NCBI RefSeq assembly: GCF_011752525.1
Contig: NZ_VWXI01000003.1
Span: 124,001 to 188,000, forward strand
Origin: Pantoea sp. Cy-639
GTDB lineage: Bacteria > Pseudomonadota > Gammaproteobacteria > Pseudomonadales > Pseudomonadaceae
Direction of reading: 5' to 3'
DNA: 64,000 nt
Made by a program: the position numbers and the translations under genes. Position 1 is the stretch's first letter, and every line of letters starts with the position of its first letter. The notes under the pieces are model-generated. The model had not been told where the DNA came from. It saw only the letters and a list, made by a program, of their open reading frames with translations, and searched no databases. This document shows positions 9,206-18,076 of this stretch, one piece after another.

Positions 9206-9538
9206 TTAAACTTTTCTTATCTCAGCTAACGCTTTTTCTAGCAAGCTGAGATTGGTAGGGTCATTAATTATTTTTTTTGACTTGGCCCACCTATGCACAG
9301 CACTCCTTGGCCCATCAACCAGTTTATTGCCCTCTTCAGTTATCTCACTATTCATAATAATTCGTTTCACTACCCGCCCATCCTCATCTGTAACTCGGCA
9401 TGTCAACAAATTATTACGCTCGAGAAAAACGAACAGGCTTTCCATCGCAATTTTTATGCTCTTTTGCCAATCCGGAGCACTTTCATACGACGCCACTAGC
9501 ATATCTATATCCCAAACGGGATAATCATCAGTCATCAC
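9206..9538 (-). CDS. Candidate immunity protein of the Rhs toxin
   Basis: A 110-residue soluble, acidic protein with no signal peptide or membrane segment and no family I can name. Its start overlaps the end of the Rhs gene by 11 bases (an ATGATG gives two possible starts, 9538 or 9535), the standard place for the cognate immunity gene of an Rhs toxin. Base composition is visibly AT-richer than the dpp genes, like the toxin tip itself. A shortened homologue lies 400 bp downstream behind a decayed tip. Function as immunity is inferred from position and co-duplication, not from motif. Confidence 0.7.
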   Translation of the reverse strand: MMTDDYPVWDIDMLVASYESAPDWQKSIKIAMESLFVFLERNNLLTCRVTDEDGRVVKRIIMNSEITEEGNKLVDGPRSAVHRWAKSKKIINDPTNLSLLEKALAEIRKV

Positions 9539-12500
9539 AACCTCCTTTCGACTTTAGACAACCCAGCTCCCCAGTAGACCTATCTTTAACAAACGTCCCA
9601 CCTTTTCCGAGAATTCGACTTTCTTTCTGTTGCTGCTCAATCTTAGATGCAGTCAAGCTCGTCACTTCGTAAGTCGTTGCCTGCCCATTTTCAATAACAG
9701 CTGTATCAACCCTACGCCGCTCACCTGTTTTTGGATCTTTGGCAGATTTCCCGCTCGCATCTCGCAAGTAGCACTCACTTTGTATCGTCGCATTCGGATG
9801 CTTCGTTTTAATCTCTGCATTAAATTCCTGGTGACGACGATCTCCCTCAACCGCGTTCTTGATCCGCTCCAACCCCCACGGATCAATCCAATCAGTCGGG
9901 TTCGGCACATACTGATAGAGGTTGAAGCCGCCCAGATAGCTGATAGGATCCTGGCTGACAAACCGCCCAACCTTCGGATCATAGTACCGATAGCGGTTGT
10001 AATGCAGCCCTGTCTCATGTTCGTGGTATTGACCCTGGAATCGAATCGGGTTGGTCATCCCGACCTGCTTGGCCCATTCCGACCGTGCCTCGCGCATTTC
10101 ACCCCAGGCCTTGTACAGCGCAACCCACGCTGCCTCACCGTTGTGGTCGGTGAACTCCATCGGTGTGCCGAGGTGATCGCACTGGTACCAGGCAATCGCA
10201 TCAATCGGAAGCGGCTTGACCTCGTGTAGCCACAGCGGGTCCTGGTCTATGTCGTATTCGCGACCACGCCAGTCCGGCTGGCGCAGCAAACGAATCGGTT
10301 CCTTGCGCAGCGCCTGGACAACCGGCACAAAGCTGCCCGGCTCGTACAGGTAGTGCACCGTGCGCCCGGTATCGCCTTCATCCTGCGGCGGGGAGCTTTC
10401 CCAGGCGAGGTTATCGCCATCCCAACCGAAAAGGGTGAAGCCACAACCGAGCTCACGCTGGCGCTTGGCACGCTGCATCTGGTTCCAACCCGTGCCGGCT
10501 TCGGGCCTGTCCCAGAAATGTGCGACGGACGCCTTCTGTAAGCGCCGACCCAAGGCGTCGTAGCTGTAATCGACTTTGAGCTTGTCGTCGTTGTAGCTGA
10601 CCAGACGGTCGAACAGATCCCAGGTGAATTGGGCATGCGCGCCGTTGTGCAGGCGATGGATCAGGTTGCCGCGTTCGTCGTACTTGTAGTGGGTCCCGGC
10701 GTACTCGCGCAGCAGGTTGTCCATCAGCTTGTTACGGCGCGGGTCGCTTTCCAGCGGACGGTTGAGCTCTTGGGTCTTCTCGTCGAGAAGGTTACCCGCC
10801 GGATCGAAGTCAAACGTCTCGACGCCCAAACGGCTGGTGGCTTGCAGCAGGCGGCCAACCGGGTCGTACTGATAGGCCAGATGACCACGGCGGCTGTCCT
10901 GGATATCGGTCAGTTGGCCCACAGCATCGTATTGATACTGACGCTTGAGCATCGTGGACGTGCCATCATGGCTGCCCAGCAATTGCTCCTGCAGGCGCCC
11001 TGCCGGGTCCCAGGCCTGGGTCTGCATCAGCTTGTTGCCCTGATGCCGCACCACTTCGCGGTGCAGGTCATCGCGCTCGAAGGCCAACAGCTCATGCTGG
11101 TCGAGGGTCATGCCCAGCACATGACCGCTGCCGTAGGTGAGCGTGCTGACCTTGTGGCCGTCGGGGCGAATGGTGGACGTGCGCAGGTTCAGCGCGTCGT
11201 ATTCATGCTTCCACACCGCGACCATCGGTACATCGGTCTTCAGGTAGTACTGATGCTCGCGAGTCAGGTTGCCCGCCTCATCGAAGAACCATTGCAGCTT
11301 GCTTTCGGCGTTGACCGCCTGGATCAGCTTGCCGTTGCCGTCATAGGCAAAGGTCTCTTCCTGGCGCTGGTCTCCCAGGGCGGCCACGCGTGACGTCAGG
11401 CGGCCCACGGCATCGAAGGAGAAGTCCATGCAGCGTTGGCCCACATACGTGCTGGCCAGGCGACCGGTGTTCGGGTCGTAGCGATAGCGCGTCACCAAGC
11501 CGTCGAAGCCTTTCTCTTCCAGCAGGCGCCCCAAGGGGTCGTAGAGGAAGGTGGCCTTGCTGTCGTTCTGGTTCTCCAGCCCGATCAGGCGACCCAGCTT
11601 GTCCCAGCGGTAGCGCAGGGTCCGTTCGCTGGCGTCCATGCGTTCGACCAGCATGCCGGCGACGTTGTAGCTCCAGGTAGTGCAGCGATCCAGCGCATCG
11701 ACGTGGGCCAGCAGGCGGCCTTCGGCATCGCGTTCGAAGCGCTCTTCGGTGTTGTCCGGATGAGTGATCTTCGACAGTTGGCCGGCCTTGTGTTCATAGG
11801 CCGTCTTGTTGCCAGCGGCATCGATGAACGCCACCAGATGGCCGAAATCGTCATAGACCCACTGGCTGATCTTGCCCGAGCAGTCGCTGTACTCGATCAG
11901 TTGATCCGCTGCGTTGTACGCCAGCTTTTTCTCGTTGCCGTTGGCATCCTTGATCGCCTTGACGAGGCCCGAAGGCGTGTAGGCATATTCGGTCTTGTTG
12001 CCCAATGGGTCGACGGTCTCGACCAGATTGCCCTTCTGGTCGTAATCACGCAGCCACAAGCCGCCCTCGGCGTCACGCATCTTGATCAGGTGACGGCGAC
12101 CGTCGTAGGCGAAGTTCGTCTGGCTATGGTCCGGGCGGATATGGCGGATCACACTGCCTTGGTCGTCGAAGTCGTAGCGGTCTTCGCTACCGTCGGCGTG
12201 CACGTGGCGCACGATGTGCTTGCGCTCGTCGCGAAAGATCCACTCCGAACGCTCGTCCGGATGGCGGATGCGGTACAGGTAACCGAGGATGTCGTAGTAG
12301 TACCAGGTCTCCTGGCCGTGGGCGTCAGTGACGTAGGTCAGGCGGATGTGCTCGTCCCACTCCAGGCGGGTGTCGAAACTGCCGTCGTCGGCCCACTCGC
12401 GGATGGCCTTGGCGTGAGCGCTGCTGCCTTCCCACTTCAGGTTCATGCCGCGGCCGGTGCGGTCGGTGTAACGGGTGACCAGGTGATGCTGATACTGGTA

Positions 12501-14198
12501 GTGCCAGGCGGCACCGTATTCATCCTGGGCAGCGATCAGGTCGCCCTGCTCGTCGTAGTGGTAGGCGCACAGCTGGCGAACGGGCTGGCCATCGCGCATT
12601 TCCCACAGGCCGGCGATATGGCCATGCTCGTCGATCAGGGTGCCGAGGTGGCGATGCACATTTTTCACATCGCCGAGGTAGGTGACGATGTCCGACAGCA
12701 CGGGGCGATCATTGTGACGATGCTCGTAATGCAGCATGCAGCCGGCGCCAGTCTCCAGGGTGATCTTGTGCAGGTAATAGCGCTCGCCAACCCGCAGGTA
12801 GTGCTCCTTGCGGTTGAAGCCACGGCAGATGACCAGCTCGTTTTCACGGCTGCGCACCAGCAGCAGGTCTTCAATGCCATTGAACAGCGCCTTGTCCACT
12901 TTCGGCAGCTCGAAGGCGTGGCTGCGACCGTCGAAGTCATGGAACAGCAGGCCCTTGCCGACCACATCGATGCAGGTCGTGAACTCGGTCACCCAGCGGG
13001 CGCCCAGGTTGCCCTGGTCGTACTCGGCCAAGCGCGAGTGGTAGACACGCTGCCATTCCAGAGGGAAGGCGCCAGGCAAACTGAAGTCGGTGTGGATGAG
13101 GAATTCGGAACCGAGGGCGAAGTCGATACTGAAGTCCGATTTCGCCTTGGGGCCTTTCGGGCAGCCGTCTATGAGCGGGCTGGAGGTCCCTTGAGCCTTG
13201 GCCTGGGACTGGCTGACAGCCAGTTCTCCCCTGCTCTGCTCGCGCTCCACCCGGGTCACTTTGTCTGGCTTGGCAACGGCGGGCTGCCCATGCCTGTTGC
13301 GCTTGCGATAGCCCTTCACCACCCCATCAAGCACTGTCAGCATCCAGCCGATGCTCATTTGCATTGCAGGGTCCGCCAGCTTGTTCAACTGGGTGGCCAT
13401 TTCCCCACTCAGCGCACGCAGCTGTCCGGTGTTGGCCAGCACGGTCTTCTTGATCTCGTCGGGCAGCAGGTTGCTGGTAACGCTGTTGGCCAGCCCCTTA
13501 CCTGCCGCCTTGTAGGCACTATGCACTGCACCGAAGAAGTTGCTGATCGCGGCTTTAGGGTTGTTGAGCAACTGGTCGCCCGCCGCCGCCATCTGCCGGC
13601 TCACCGCTGCTTGGTCGCCCTTGGCGTCGAGCTGGCCCAGCACGACTTTCTCCAGGCCACCGGCGATCTCGTCAGTCATCTTGATACCGAGGTCACCCGC
13701 ATCCTTGAGGATGCCAGCAATCTTCGGCTGGGCCTGGATCACGAAGTCATCGAGGGTGCCAGCGATGGTTGCATTGAGATGCCCCATCAGGACGGTGATC
13801 AGCGAATCCCCCAGCAGCATCCTGGTGCTGTTGCGCAGCTCCTGGCGCACCAGGAACAACGTCGGCCGCAGGCTCATGCGCGCCGCCGCCATGGTCGGTG
13901 GTGCCGGCAGCACGCCGATCAGGTTGATGCCCAGGCTCACCCAGTCGAGCACCTGGCGGTTCTTGCTCTTGACCAGGGTGACCACATCGCCCAGGGCATC
14001 GACCAGGGCCATGATGTTGCCCACCACGGGCAAGGCGCCGGCCACGGTCTTGATGCGTTCGAGGGTGACATAGCCGCTGCTGACCGATTGCAGCCAGGCG
14101 TCGAAGGCGGCGGCGCCGCGGCCGACGTCCTTGCTGTCGATGGTGTTGAGGGGGGCTATGGCGACTTGCGGTTCGCGCGGCTTGGTTTCGTCGGTCAT
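9528..14198 (-). CDS. Rhs polymorphic toxin protein with variable C-terminal tip
   Basis: A 1556-residue RHS-repeat protein. Start ATG 14198 is preceded by GAGGTGCTGGC; the longer frame upstream lacks family features. Order of parts: an N-terminal region with two hydrophobic stretches (about residues 45-110, e.g. LPVVGNIMALVDALGDVV), a DUF6531-like segment beginning near CPKGPKAKSDF, then many YD/RHS repeats (patterns such as YDxxGRL), the core end RYRYYDPKVGRFVSQDPI and the junction DPWGL at about residue 1443. The last 113 residues (encoded 9531-9869) are the toxin-like tip, AT-richer than the core. No PAAR motif, VgrG or Eag chaperone gene is visible nearby, so its export route is unknown; type VI secretion is the usual one for such proteins. 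Confidence 0.9.
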   Translation of the reverse strand: MTDETKPREPQVAIAPLNTIDSKDVGRGAAAFDAWLQSVSSGYVTLERIKTVAGALPVVGNIMALVDALGDVVTLVKSKNRQVLDWVSLGINLIGVLPAPPTMAAARMSLRPTLFLVRQELRNSTRMLLGDSLITVLMGHLNATIAGTLDDFVIQAQPKIAGILKDAGDLGIKMTDEIAGGLEKVVLGQLDAKGDQAAVSRQMAAAGDQLLNNPKAAISNFFGAVHSAYKAAGKGLANSVTSNLLPDEIKKTVLANTGQLRALSGEMATQLNKLADPAMQMSIGWMLTVLDGVVKGYRKRNRHGQPAVAKPDKVTRVEREQSRGELAVSQSQAKAQGTSSPLIDGCPKGPKAKSDFSIDFALGSEFLIHTDFSLPGAFPLEWQRVYHSRLAEYDQGNLGARWVTEFTTCIDVVGKGLLFHDFDGRSHAFELPKVDKALFNGIEDLLLVRSRENELVICRGFNRKEHYLRVGERYYLHKITLETGAGCMLHYEHRHNDRPVLSDIVTYLGDVKNVHRHLGTLIDEHGHIAGLWEMRDGQPVRQLCAYHYDEQGDLIAAQDEYGAAWHYQYQHHLVTRYTDRTGRGMNLKWEGSSAHAKAIREWADDGSFDTRLEWDEHIRLTYVTDAHGQETWYYYDILGYLYRIRHPDERSEWIFRDERKHIVRHVHADGSEDRYDFDDQGSVIRHIRPDHSQTNFAYDGRRHLIKMRDAEGGLWLRDYDQKGNLVETVDPLGNKTEYAYTPSGLVKAIKDANGNEKKLAYNAADQLIEYSDCSGKISQWVYDDFGHLVAFIDAAGNKTAYEHKAGQLSKITHPDNTEERFERDAEGRLLAHVDALDRCTTWSYNVAGMLVERMDASERTLRYRWDKLGRLIGLENQNDSKATFLYDPLGRLLEEKGFDGLVTRYRYDPNTGRLASTYVGQRCMDFSFDAVGRLTSRVAALGDQRQEETFAYDGNGKLIQAVNAESKLQWFFDEAGNLTREHQYYLKTDVPMVAVWKHEYDALNLRTSTIRPDGHKVSTLTYGSGHVLGMTLDQHELLAFERDDLHREVVRHQGNKLMQTQAWDPAGRLQEQLLGSHDGTSTMLKRQYQYDAVGQLTDIQDSRRGHLAYQYDPVGRLLQATSRLGVETFDFDPAGNLLDEKTQELNRPLESDPRRNKLMDNLLREYAGTHYKYDERGNLIHRLHNGAHAQFTWDLFDRLVSYNDDKLKVDYSYDALGRRLQKASVAHFWDRPEAGTGWNQMQRAKRQRELGCGFTLFGWDGDNLAWESSPPQDEGDTGRTVHYLYEPGSFVPVVQALRKEPIRLLRQPDWRGREYDIDQDPLWLHEVKPLPIDAIAWYQCDHLGTPMEFTDHNGEAAWVALYKAWGEMREARSEWAKQVGMTNPIRFQGQYHEHETGLHYNRYRYYDPKVGRFVSQDPISYLGGFNLYQYVPNPTDWIDPWGLERIKNAVEGDRRHQEFNAEIKTKHPNATIQSECYLRDASGKSAKDPKTGERRRVDTAVIENGQATTYEVTSLTASKIEQQQKESRILGKGGTFVKDRSTGELGCLKSKGGCDD
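9531..9869 (-). other. Rhs C-terminal tip, possible PD-(D/E)XK-like nuclease toxin
   Basis: The segment after DPWGL has 113 residues. Visible features are RRHQEFNAEIK, QSECYLRD, RRRVDTAVIENG, TTYEVTSLTASK and a C-terminal KGGTFVKDRSTGEL. The spacing of an Asp in a beta-strand-like VDTAVI followed 13 residues later by Glu in YEVTS, then a Lys/Gln-rich helix, resembles restriction-endonuclease-like folds in which the usual ExK is replaced by ExT. This is a pattern judgement only; no family name is claimed. Confidence 0.45.
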
Positions 14199-14520
14199 GC
14201 CAGCACCTCGCTCGGGTGCTGGGTCGGGATGCGGGTGTAAAAGCTGAAGTGGGGCTGGTTTGCGGCGGCAAACATCCGTGTCCTCCTCGGGAGCGCGGCA
14301 AGACAATGTCGTGCCTGGACTTTTGTAGGTTTCATGCAGCGGCAACTACCCGGCATCCATGCGGTTAGTGCGTGTACGTTCATTCAGTGGCTGCTAGCAG
14401 ATGGCCACAACCTAGGGGAAAGAGTTGCCCGTGCATGTAGGACGCGAGGGGACAGCTTGCGCAGGAAAATTCTTCAGACGCGCTCCAGATGGCGCGTGGG
14501 ATGGCACGGGCTACGCCCGT

Positions 14521-14560
14521 GTTCGCGGGGCAAGCCCGCGAAGGGCCGCAAAGCGGCCCC
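14521..14560. repeat. REP-like palindrome
   Basis: GTTCGCGGGGCAAGCCCGCG (14521-14540) followed by the GGGCCGCAAAGCGGCCC hairpin (14544-14560) is another member of the REP family seen beside dppF. It lies at the 3' side of the minus-strand small peptide gene. The rest of the stretch 14199-14520 upstream of rhs shows no convincing gene. Confidence 0.75.
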
Positions 14561-14573
14561 GGTATTTCAGTGC
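14535..14573. repeat. Right copy of the perfect 39-bp direct repeat
   Basis: Identical over 39 bases to 8428-8466, same orientation. Its last 7 bases overlap the 3' end of the 24-residue peptide gene (stop codon at 14567-14569), so this copy is part of a functional-looking gene end while the left copy is not. Confidence 0.75.
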
Positions 14574-14641
14574 ATGAACAGTGCAATCAGGATGATCACG
14601 GGAATCGGTACCCCAAGCATCCACAGCAGTAATGAGCGCAT
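14567..14641 (-). CDS. 24-residue hydrophobic membrane peptide
   Basis: ATG 14641 to TGA 14567 encodes a 24-residue peptide: MRSLLLW, then a single hydrophobic span rich in Leu, Ile, Val and Pro (GVPIPVIILIALF), ending MH. An excellent ribosome binding site AGGAGA sits 6 bases upstream, and the gene begins 15 bp after the stop of the membrane protein upstream on the same strand, so they are likely one operon. It would be a one-pass inner membrane peptide. I do not recognise a named function. The strong Shine-Dalgarno site and clean hydrophobic profile support it being real. Confidence 0.6.
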   Translation of the reverse strand: MRSLLLWMLGVPIPVIILIALFMH

Positions 14642-14656
14642 GTCGGTTCTCCTGGC

Positions 14657-15556
14657 TTAACGTTGAACGGTACGGTGAGTCACGTATTCCCCTTCCAGCC
14701 ACTGCACATGGTCGCGGCGACGGCCACCGTACAGCGCTGCAAGGCTGGCGAAGAACGCGCCGCACAACAGCGCGACGAAGGTCCACAGGGCGGTCCACGC
14801 CGCCACCTTGGCCGCTTTGTCGGCCGCTTGCTTGGCATCCACTTTCAGCTGCTGCACCTGCGCCATCACCTGGTCGACACGCGCCTCGGCCTCCGGCTGT
14901 GTCAGGCGGGTGCGCTGTGCCACCAGTTGCGCCAGATAAGCCCGATCCTCGGCTGGCAGGGCACCGTCACTGGCAATGCCCTTGGCCAGAATGCGCGCCG
15001 CTACACCGTTGGCCGCATCTTCGCTGACCGGTGCAGGCCCCTCGCCACGGAACAGGCTGTCGACGAAATACCCCATCGAGTTGCTGTTCTTGTCAGCAGC
15101 TGCAGCGCCCCCTGCGGCGGCTGTCACGGTCGCTGCCTGCGACGCCGCACTGGTGCCCACGCCGACCAGATTGCCCGCGGCGCCCAGCACCAGCATGGCC
15201 GCGACCAGGGTCGCTACCGCCCAGGACAGGAAGCCATGCGCGGTATCGCGGAAATACACTTCGTCACCATGCAGGTTGGCCCACTTCACGCGCAGCCGGC
15301 CGGCGAGGTAACCGCCAAGGCCGGAGGCGATGATCTGTGTGAGCAGCAGCCAGACGATGGTGGAAATGCCCAGCGCTTTCGCACTCGCCCCCTCGTCAGC
15401 CCAGGGTGAAGTGGCTGCAAAGCCCAACCCCGCCCCCAGGACCACGAGGATCAGGGACAAGGCAGCGGCAGCGGCGGCGCCAGCGAAGATCGCCGCCCAG
15501 GACACGCCTGAGCGGCTTTGGGTATCGACAACGGGGTAGTCGGCAGAGGGGATCAT
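14657..15556 (-). CDS. Multi-span inner membrane protein (PhnA-like annotation in Pseudomonas)
   Basis: A 299-residue protein. The start is ATG 15556 (MIPSADYPVVD) with AAAGG about 13 bases upstream; the frame extends further upstream but without family character. Hydrophobic segments: about residues 22-48 (WAAIFAGAAAAAALSLILVVLG), 73-95 (IVWLLLTQIIASGLGGYLAG), 119-140 (WAVATLVAAMLVLGAAG) and a C-terminal span near residue 265 (WTFVALLCGAFFASLAALYGG). Between the third and last is an Ala/Gln-rich helical region likely in the periplasm. Homologues in Pseudomonas are commonly called PhnA-like, from memory, though nothing ties it to phosphonate use. Function unknown. Confidence 0.8.
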   Translation of the reverse strand: MIPSADYPVVDTQSRSGVSWAAIFAGAAAAAALSLILVVLGAGLGFAATSPWADEGASAKALGISTIVWLLLTQIIASGLGGYLAGRLRVKWANLHGDEVYFRDTAHGFLSWAVATLVAAMLVLGAAGNLVGVGTSAASQAATVTAAAGGAAAADKNSNSMGYFVDSLFRGEGPAPVSEDAANGVAARILAKGIASDGALPAEDRAYLAQLVAQRTRLTQPEAEARVDQVMAQVQQLKVDAKQAADKAAKVAAWTALWTFVALLCGAFFASLAALYGGRRRDHVQWLEGEYVTHRTVQR

Positions 15557-15772
15557 GATGTGTTCGCCTTTAGAAAGGTTGTTAGCGAGAATTCCATTCG
15601 CGCGGTAACCTTTGCAGCGGCCATGCCAGTTGTGACAAAAAATGTCTCCATTGAAAATCAATGGGTTAGCTTTCGGTGCAAGGTTGCGACCGTGCAAAAT
15701 GCGCGAATCGCCGATCTGCATCAGGTGTTCTGCATTCTTGAAGGCGATCCGGGGCCGAGGCATGATTCGACC

Positions 15773-16573
15773 ATGACGCTCCCCGACAGCCCCGCCCAGA
15801 CGCCCCTGACCGCCGACACCGTCATGCGCTACCACCTGTGCTGGAAGCATCGCGACCTGGACGGGGTGATGGCGCTCTATCACCCGGACATCCAGTACCA
15901 CGACTACTTCCAGAACCGCGTGCTCGGCTACGACGAGCTACGTGACTACGTGCGTGCCAGCCTGCCCCACCAGGCCGGCGAAGACATCGTCCACTGCGAC
16001 CGCATCCGCGTCGATGGCTGCACCGCGTTCATCCAGTACCAGGTCACGGTACAAGGCGGCGACGGACTGGTCGCCTTCCAGTCCAGCGAAGCCATCACCG
16101 TCAAGGACGGCCTGATCTGGCGCATCAACGAATATGCCACCCTGCTGCGCCGAACGCCCCGGGACAGCCAGGCCAGCGGCCCACGCCCGGCCACCAGTCG
16201 CCTCGGCTTGTCGGCACGCCAGCTGTCGACCATGGCCCAGGACCTGGAGCACTACTTCCAGGCCCAGCGCCCCTACCTGGACCCGGAACTGGACCTGCAG
16301 CAAGTCGCCGACGACAGTGGCTACAGCCGCAACCAGATTTCCTACCTGCTCAACCAGGTGCTCGGCCAGAGCTTCTACCGCTACGTCAACCAGGCACGCC
16401 TGCAGCACCTGATGGCCAAGCTGGACAACGCCAGCGCCACCGCGCCCATCGATGAGCTGGCATTCGACGCCGGCTTCAATTCACTGTCGGCGTTCTACAA
16501 GTGCTTTCGCAACCACACCGGGCTGTCGCCCAAGGCCTACCTCAAGCAGATTTCTCTGCGTGCACGCACGTAA
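15773..16573 (+). CDS. AraC-family regulator with N-terminal NTF2/SnoaL-like domain
   Basis: A 266-residue protein from ATG 15773. Residues about 12-125 look like a SnoaL/NTF2-like cone fold: W-K-H-RDLDGVMALYHPDIQYHDYF, then beta-rich text ending RINEYATLLRRT. Residues about 165-260 form an AraC-type DNA-binding domain with two helix-turn-helix units: DLQQVADDSGYSRNQISYLLNQ and ELAFDAGFNSLSAFYKCFRNHTGLSPKAYLKQ. The usual AraC sensor is a cupin, so this pairing is uncommon. It reads toward the FAD oxidoreductase 63 bp downstream and is a reasonable candidate regulator of that cluster; the ligand is unknown. Confidence 0.85.
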   Translation: MTLPDSPAQTPLTADTVMRYHLCWKHRDLDGVMALYHPDIQYHDYFQNRVLGYDELRDYVRASLPHQAGEDIVHCDRIRVDGCTAFIQYQVTVQGGDGLVAFQSSEAITVKDGLIWRINEYATLLRRTPRDSQASGPRPATSRLGLSARQLSTMAQDLEHYFQAQRPYLDPELDLQQVADDSGYSRNQISYLLNQVLGQSFYRYVNQARLQHLMAKLDNASATAPIDELAFDAGFNSLSAFYKCFRNHTGLSPKAYLKQISLRART

Positions 16574-16636
16574 GACAGCCCACCCGACGCTTCACTAGGA
16601 TCGCCCACAGACCTTGACGGATGTGGAGCCCGCCCG

Positions 16637-18043
16637 ATGCAACCCTTGCGCACGATCAGCCTGTGGATGGACCAGCTCGATGAGCCGCTGAGCGCGCGCC
16701 CGGCCCTGAGCCAGGACCTGGACCTCGACGTCTGCATCATCGGCGCCGGCTTCACCGGCCTGTGGACCGCCTACTACCTCAAGCGCCAGGCACCGCAGCT
16801 GAACATCGCGCTGATCGAGGCCAACATCGCCGGTTTCGGCGCCTCCGGACGCAACGGTGGCTGGCTGATGGGCAACCTGCTGGGCGAGGACCGTCTGCTG
16901 GCGACACTCTCGCCGCAACAGCGCCGTGCCAGCGTCGACCTGCTGCACGGCATCCCCGACGAAGTCCACGCGGTGCTCCAGCGCGAAGGCATCGACTGCG
17001 ACTACCGCAAGGCTGGCGTGCTCTATTGCGCGGCCCGCTACCCCGAGCAGGAACGCAGCCTGCGTGCCTGGCTCGACGACCTGTACCGCCAGGGCATGAA
17101 CGAGGATGACTACCGCTGGCTACGCCCGGAGCAACTGGATGCGCAGTTGCGTATCAGCAACCCGTACGGTGCGGTCCACAGCCCACACACCGCGACCATC
17201 CAGCCGGCGAAACTGGTGCGTGGCCTGGCGCGGGTGGTCGAAAGCCTGGGGGTGCCGATCTACGAGAACACCCCGGCGACCGACTGGCAGGCCGGTGAGG
17301 TGCGCACCCCGCTGGCGCGTATCCGCAGCCAGTGGGTTGTCCCTGCCGTCGAGGGCTATGCCGCCAGCCTGCCGCCACTGGGCCGTCATCAACTGCCGGT
17401 GCAAAGTCTGCTGGTAGCCACCGAGCCACTGCCGGAATCGACCTGGGAACAGATCGGCCTGAGCCAGGGCCAGGCCTTCAGCGAGAGCAGCCGCCAGGTC
17501 ACCTACGGCCAGCGCAGCGCCGACGATCGCCTGGTGTTCGGTGCCCGCGGCGGCTACCGCTTCGGCGGCCGGCTGCGCGAGGACTTCACCCTCACCGCCA
17601 ACGAAGTCGAACTGCGCCGCTACCTGTTCGGCGAGCTGTTCCCGCAGCTCAAGCATGTGCGCATCACCCACTCCTGGGGCGGCAACCTGGGCATGGCCCG
17701 ACGCTTCCGACCGCACATGCTGTGCGACCGCCAACGCGGCATCGCCCTGTCCGGCGGCTACGGTGGCGAGGGTGTCGGCGCCACCAACCTTGGCGGACGC
17801 ACCCTCGCCGCATTGATCCTCGGCCAGCACAACGCCCTCACCGCCCAGCCCTGGGTGCACGACAACCGGCCGCTGTCGAGCCTGGCCAGCTGGCCGCCCG
17901 AGCCGTGCCGCTGGCTGGGCTACAACGCGATCATCCAGAGTTTCGTCAACGAGGACCGGACCCTCGCCAACCCGGCCAGCGCCCCCTGGCGGCGGCGCCT
18001 GGCCAGCGGGCTGGCCGACTTCATGGAAGGCTTCATGCACTGA
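16637..18043 (+). CDS. FAD-dependent amine/amino-acid oxidoreductase (DAO family, PuuB/OrdL-like)
   Basis: A 468-residue flavoprotein. The dinucleotide-binding motif is VCIIGAGFTGLWTAYYL near residues 34-50, followed by GFGASGRNGGW, the DAO-family FAD contact; a C-terminal glycine-rich stretch SGGYGGEGVGATNLGGRTLA completes the flavin site. GGAG at 16626 precedes ATG 16637 by 7 bases. Relatives oxidise gamma-glutamylputrescine or other amines. The next two genes are a cupin and a polyamine-type periplasmic binding protein, which supports a polyamine or related amine as substrate. The exact substrate is inferred from context only. Confidence 0.85.
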   Translation: MQPLRTISLWMDQLDEPLSARPALSQDLDLDVCIIGAGFTGLWTAYYLKRQAPQLNIALIEANIAGFGASGRNGGWLMGNLLGEDRLLATLSPQQRRASVDLLHGIPDEVHAVLQREGIDCDYRKAGVLYCAARYPEQERSLRAWLDDLYRQGMNEDDYRWLRPEQLDAQLRISNPYGAVHSPHTATIQPAKLVRGLARVVESLGVPIYENTPATDWQAGEVRTPLARIRSQWVVPAVEGYAASLPPLGRHQLPVQSLLVATEPLPESTWEQIGLSQGQAFSESSRQVTYGQRSADDRLVFGARGGYRFGGRLREDFTLTANEVELRRYLFGELFPQLKHVRITHSWGGNLGMARRFRPHMLCDRQRGIALSGGYGGEGVGATNLGGRTLAALILGQHNALTAQPWVHDNRPLSSLASWPPEPCRWLGYNAIIQSFVNEDRTLANPASAPWRRRLASGLADFMEGFMH

Positions 18044-18076
18044 CTTCCCTTCATCATCACAGAGGATTCACCGGTC

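Noticed and set aside
11436..14240. A 934-codon frame antisense to the Rhs gene
   Set aside because: It is a shadow of high-GC coding sequence on the other strand, shows codon-mirrored low complexity and no family motif.
14199..14383. A 62-codon frame ending exactly at the Rhs start with an ATGA overlap
   Set aside because: The overlap is tempting, but the product is Arg/Pro/His-rich without family character and there is no good start signal.
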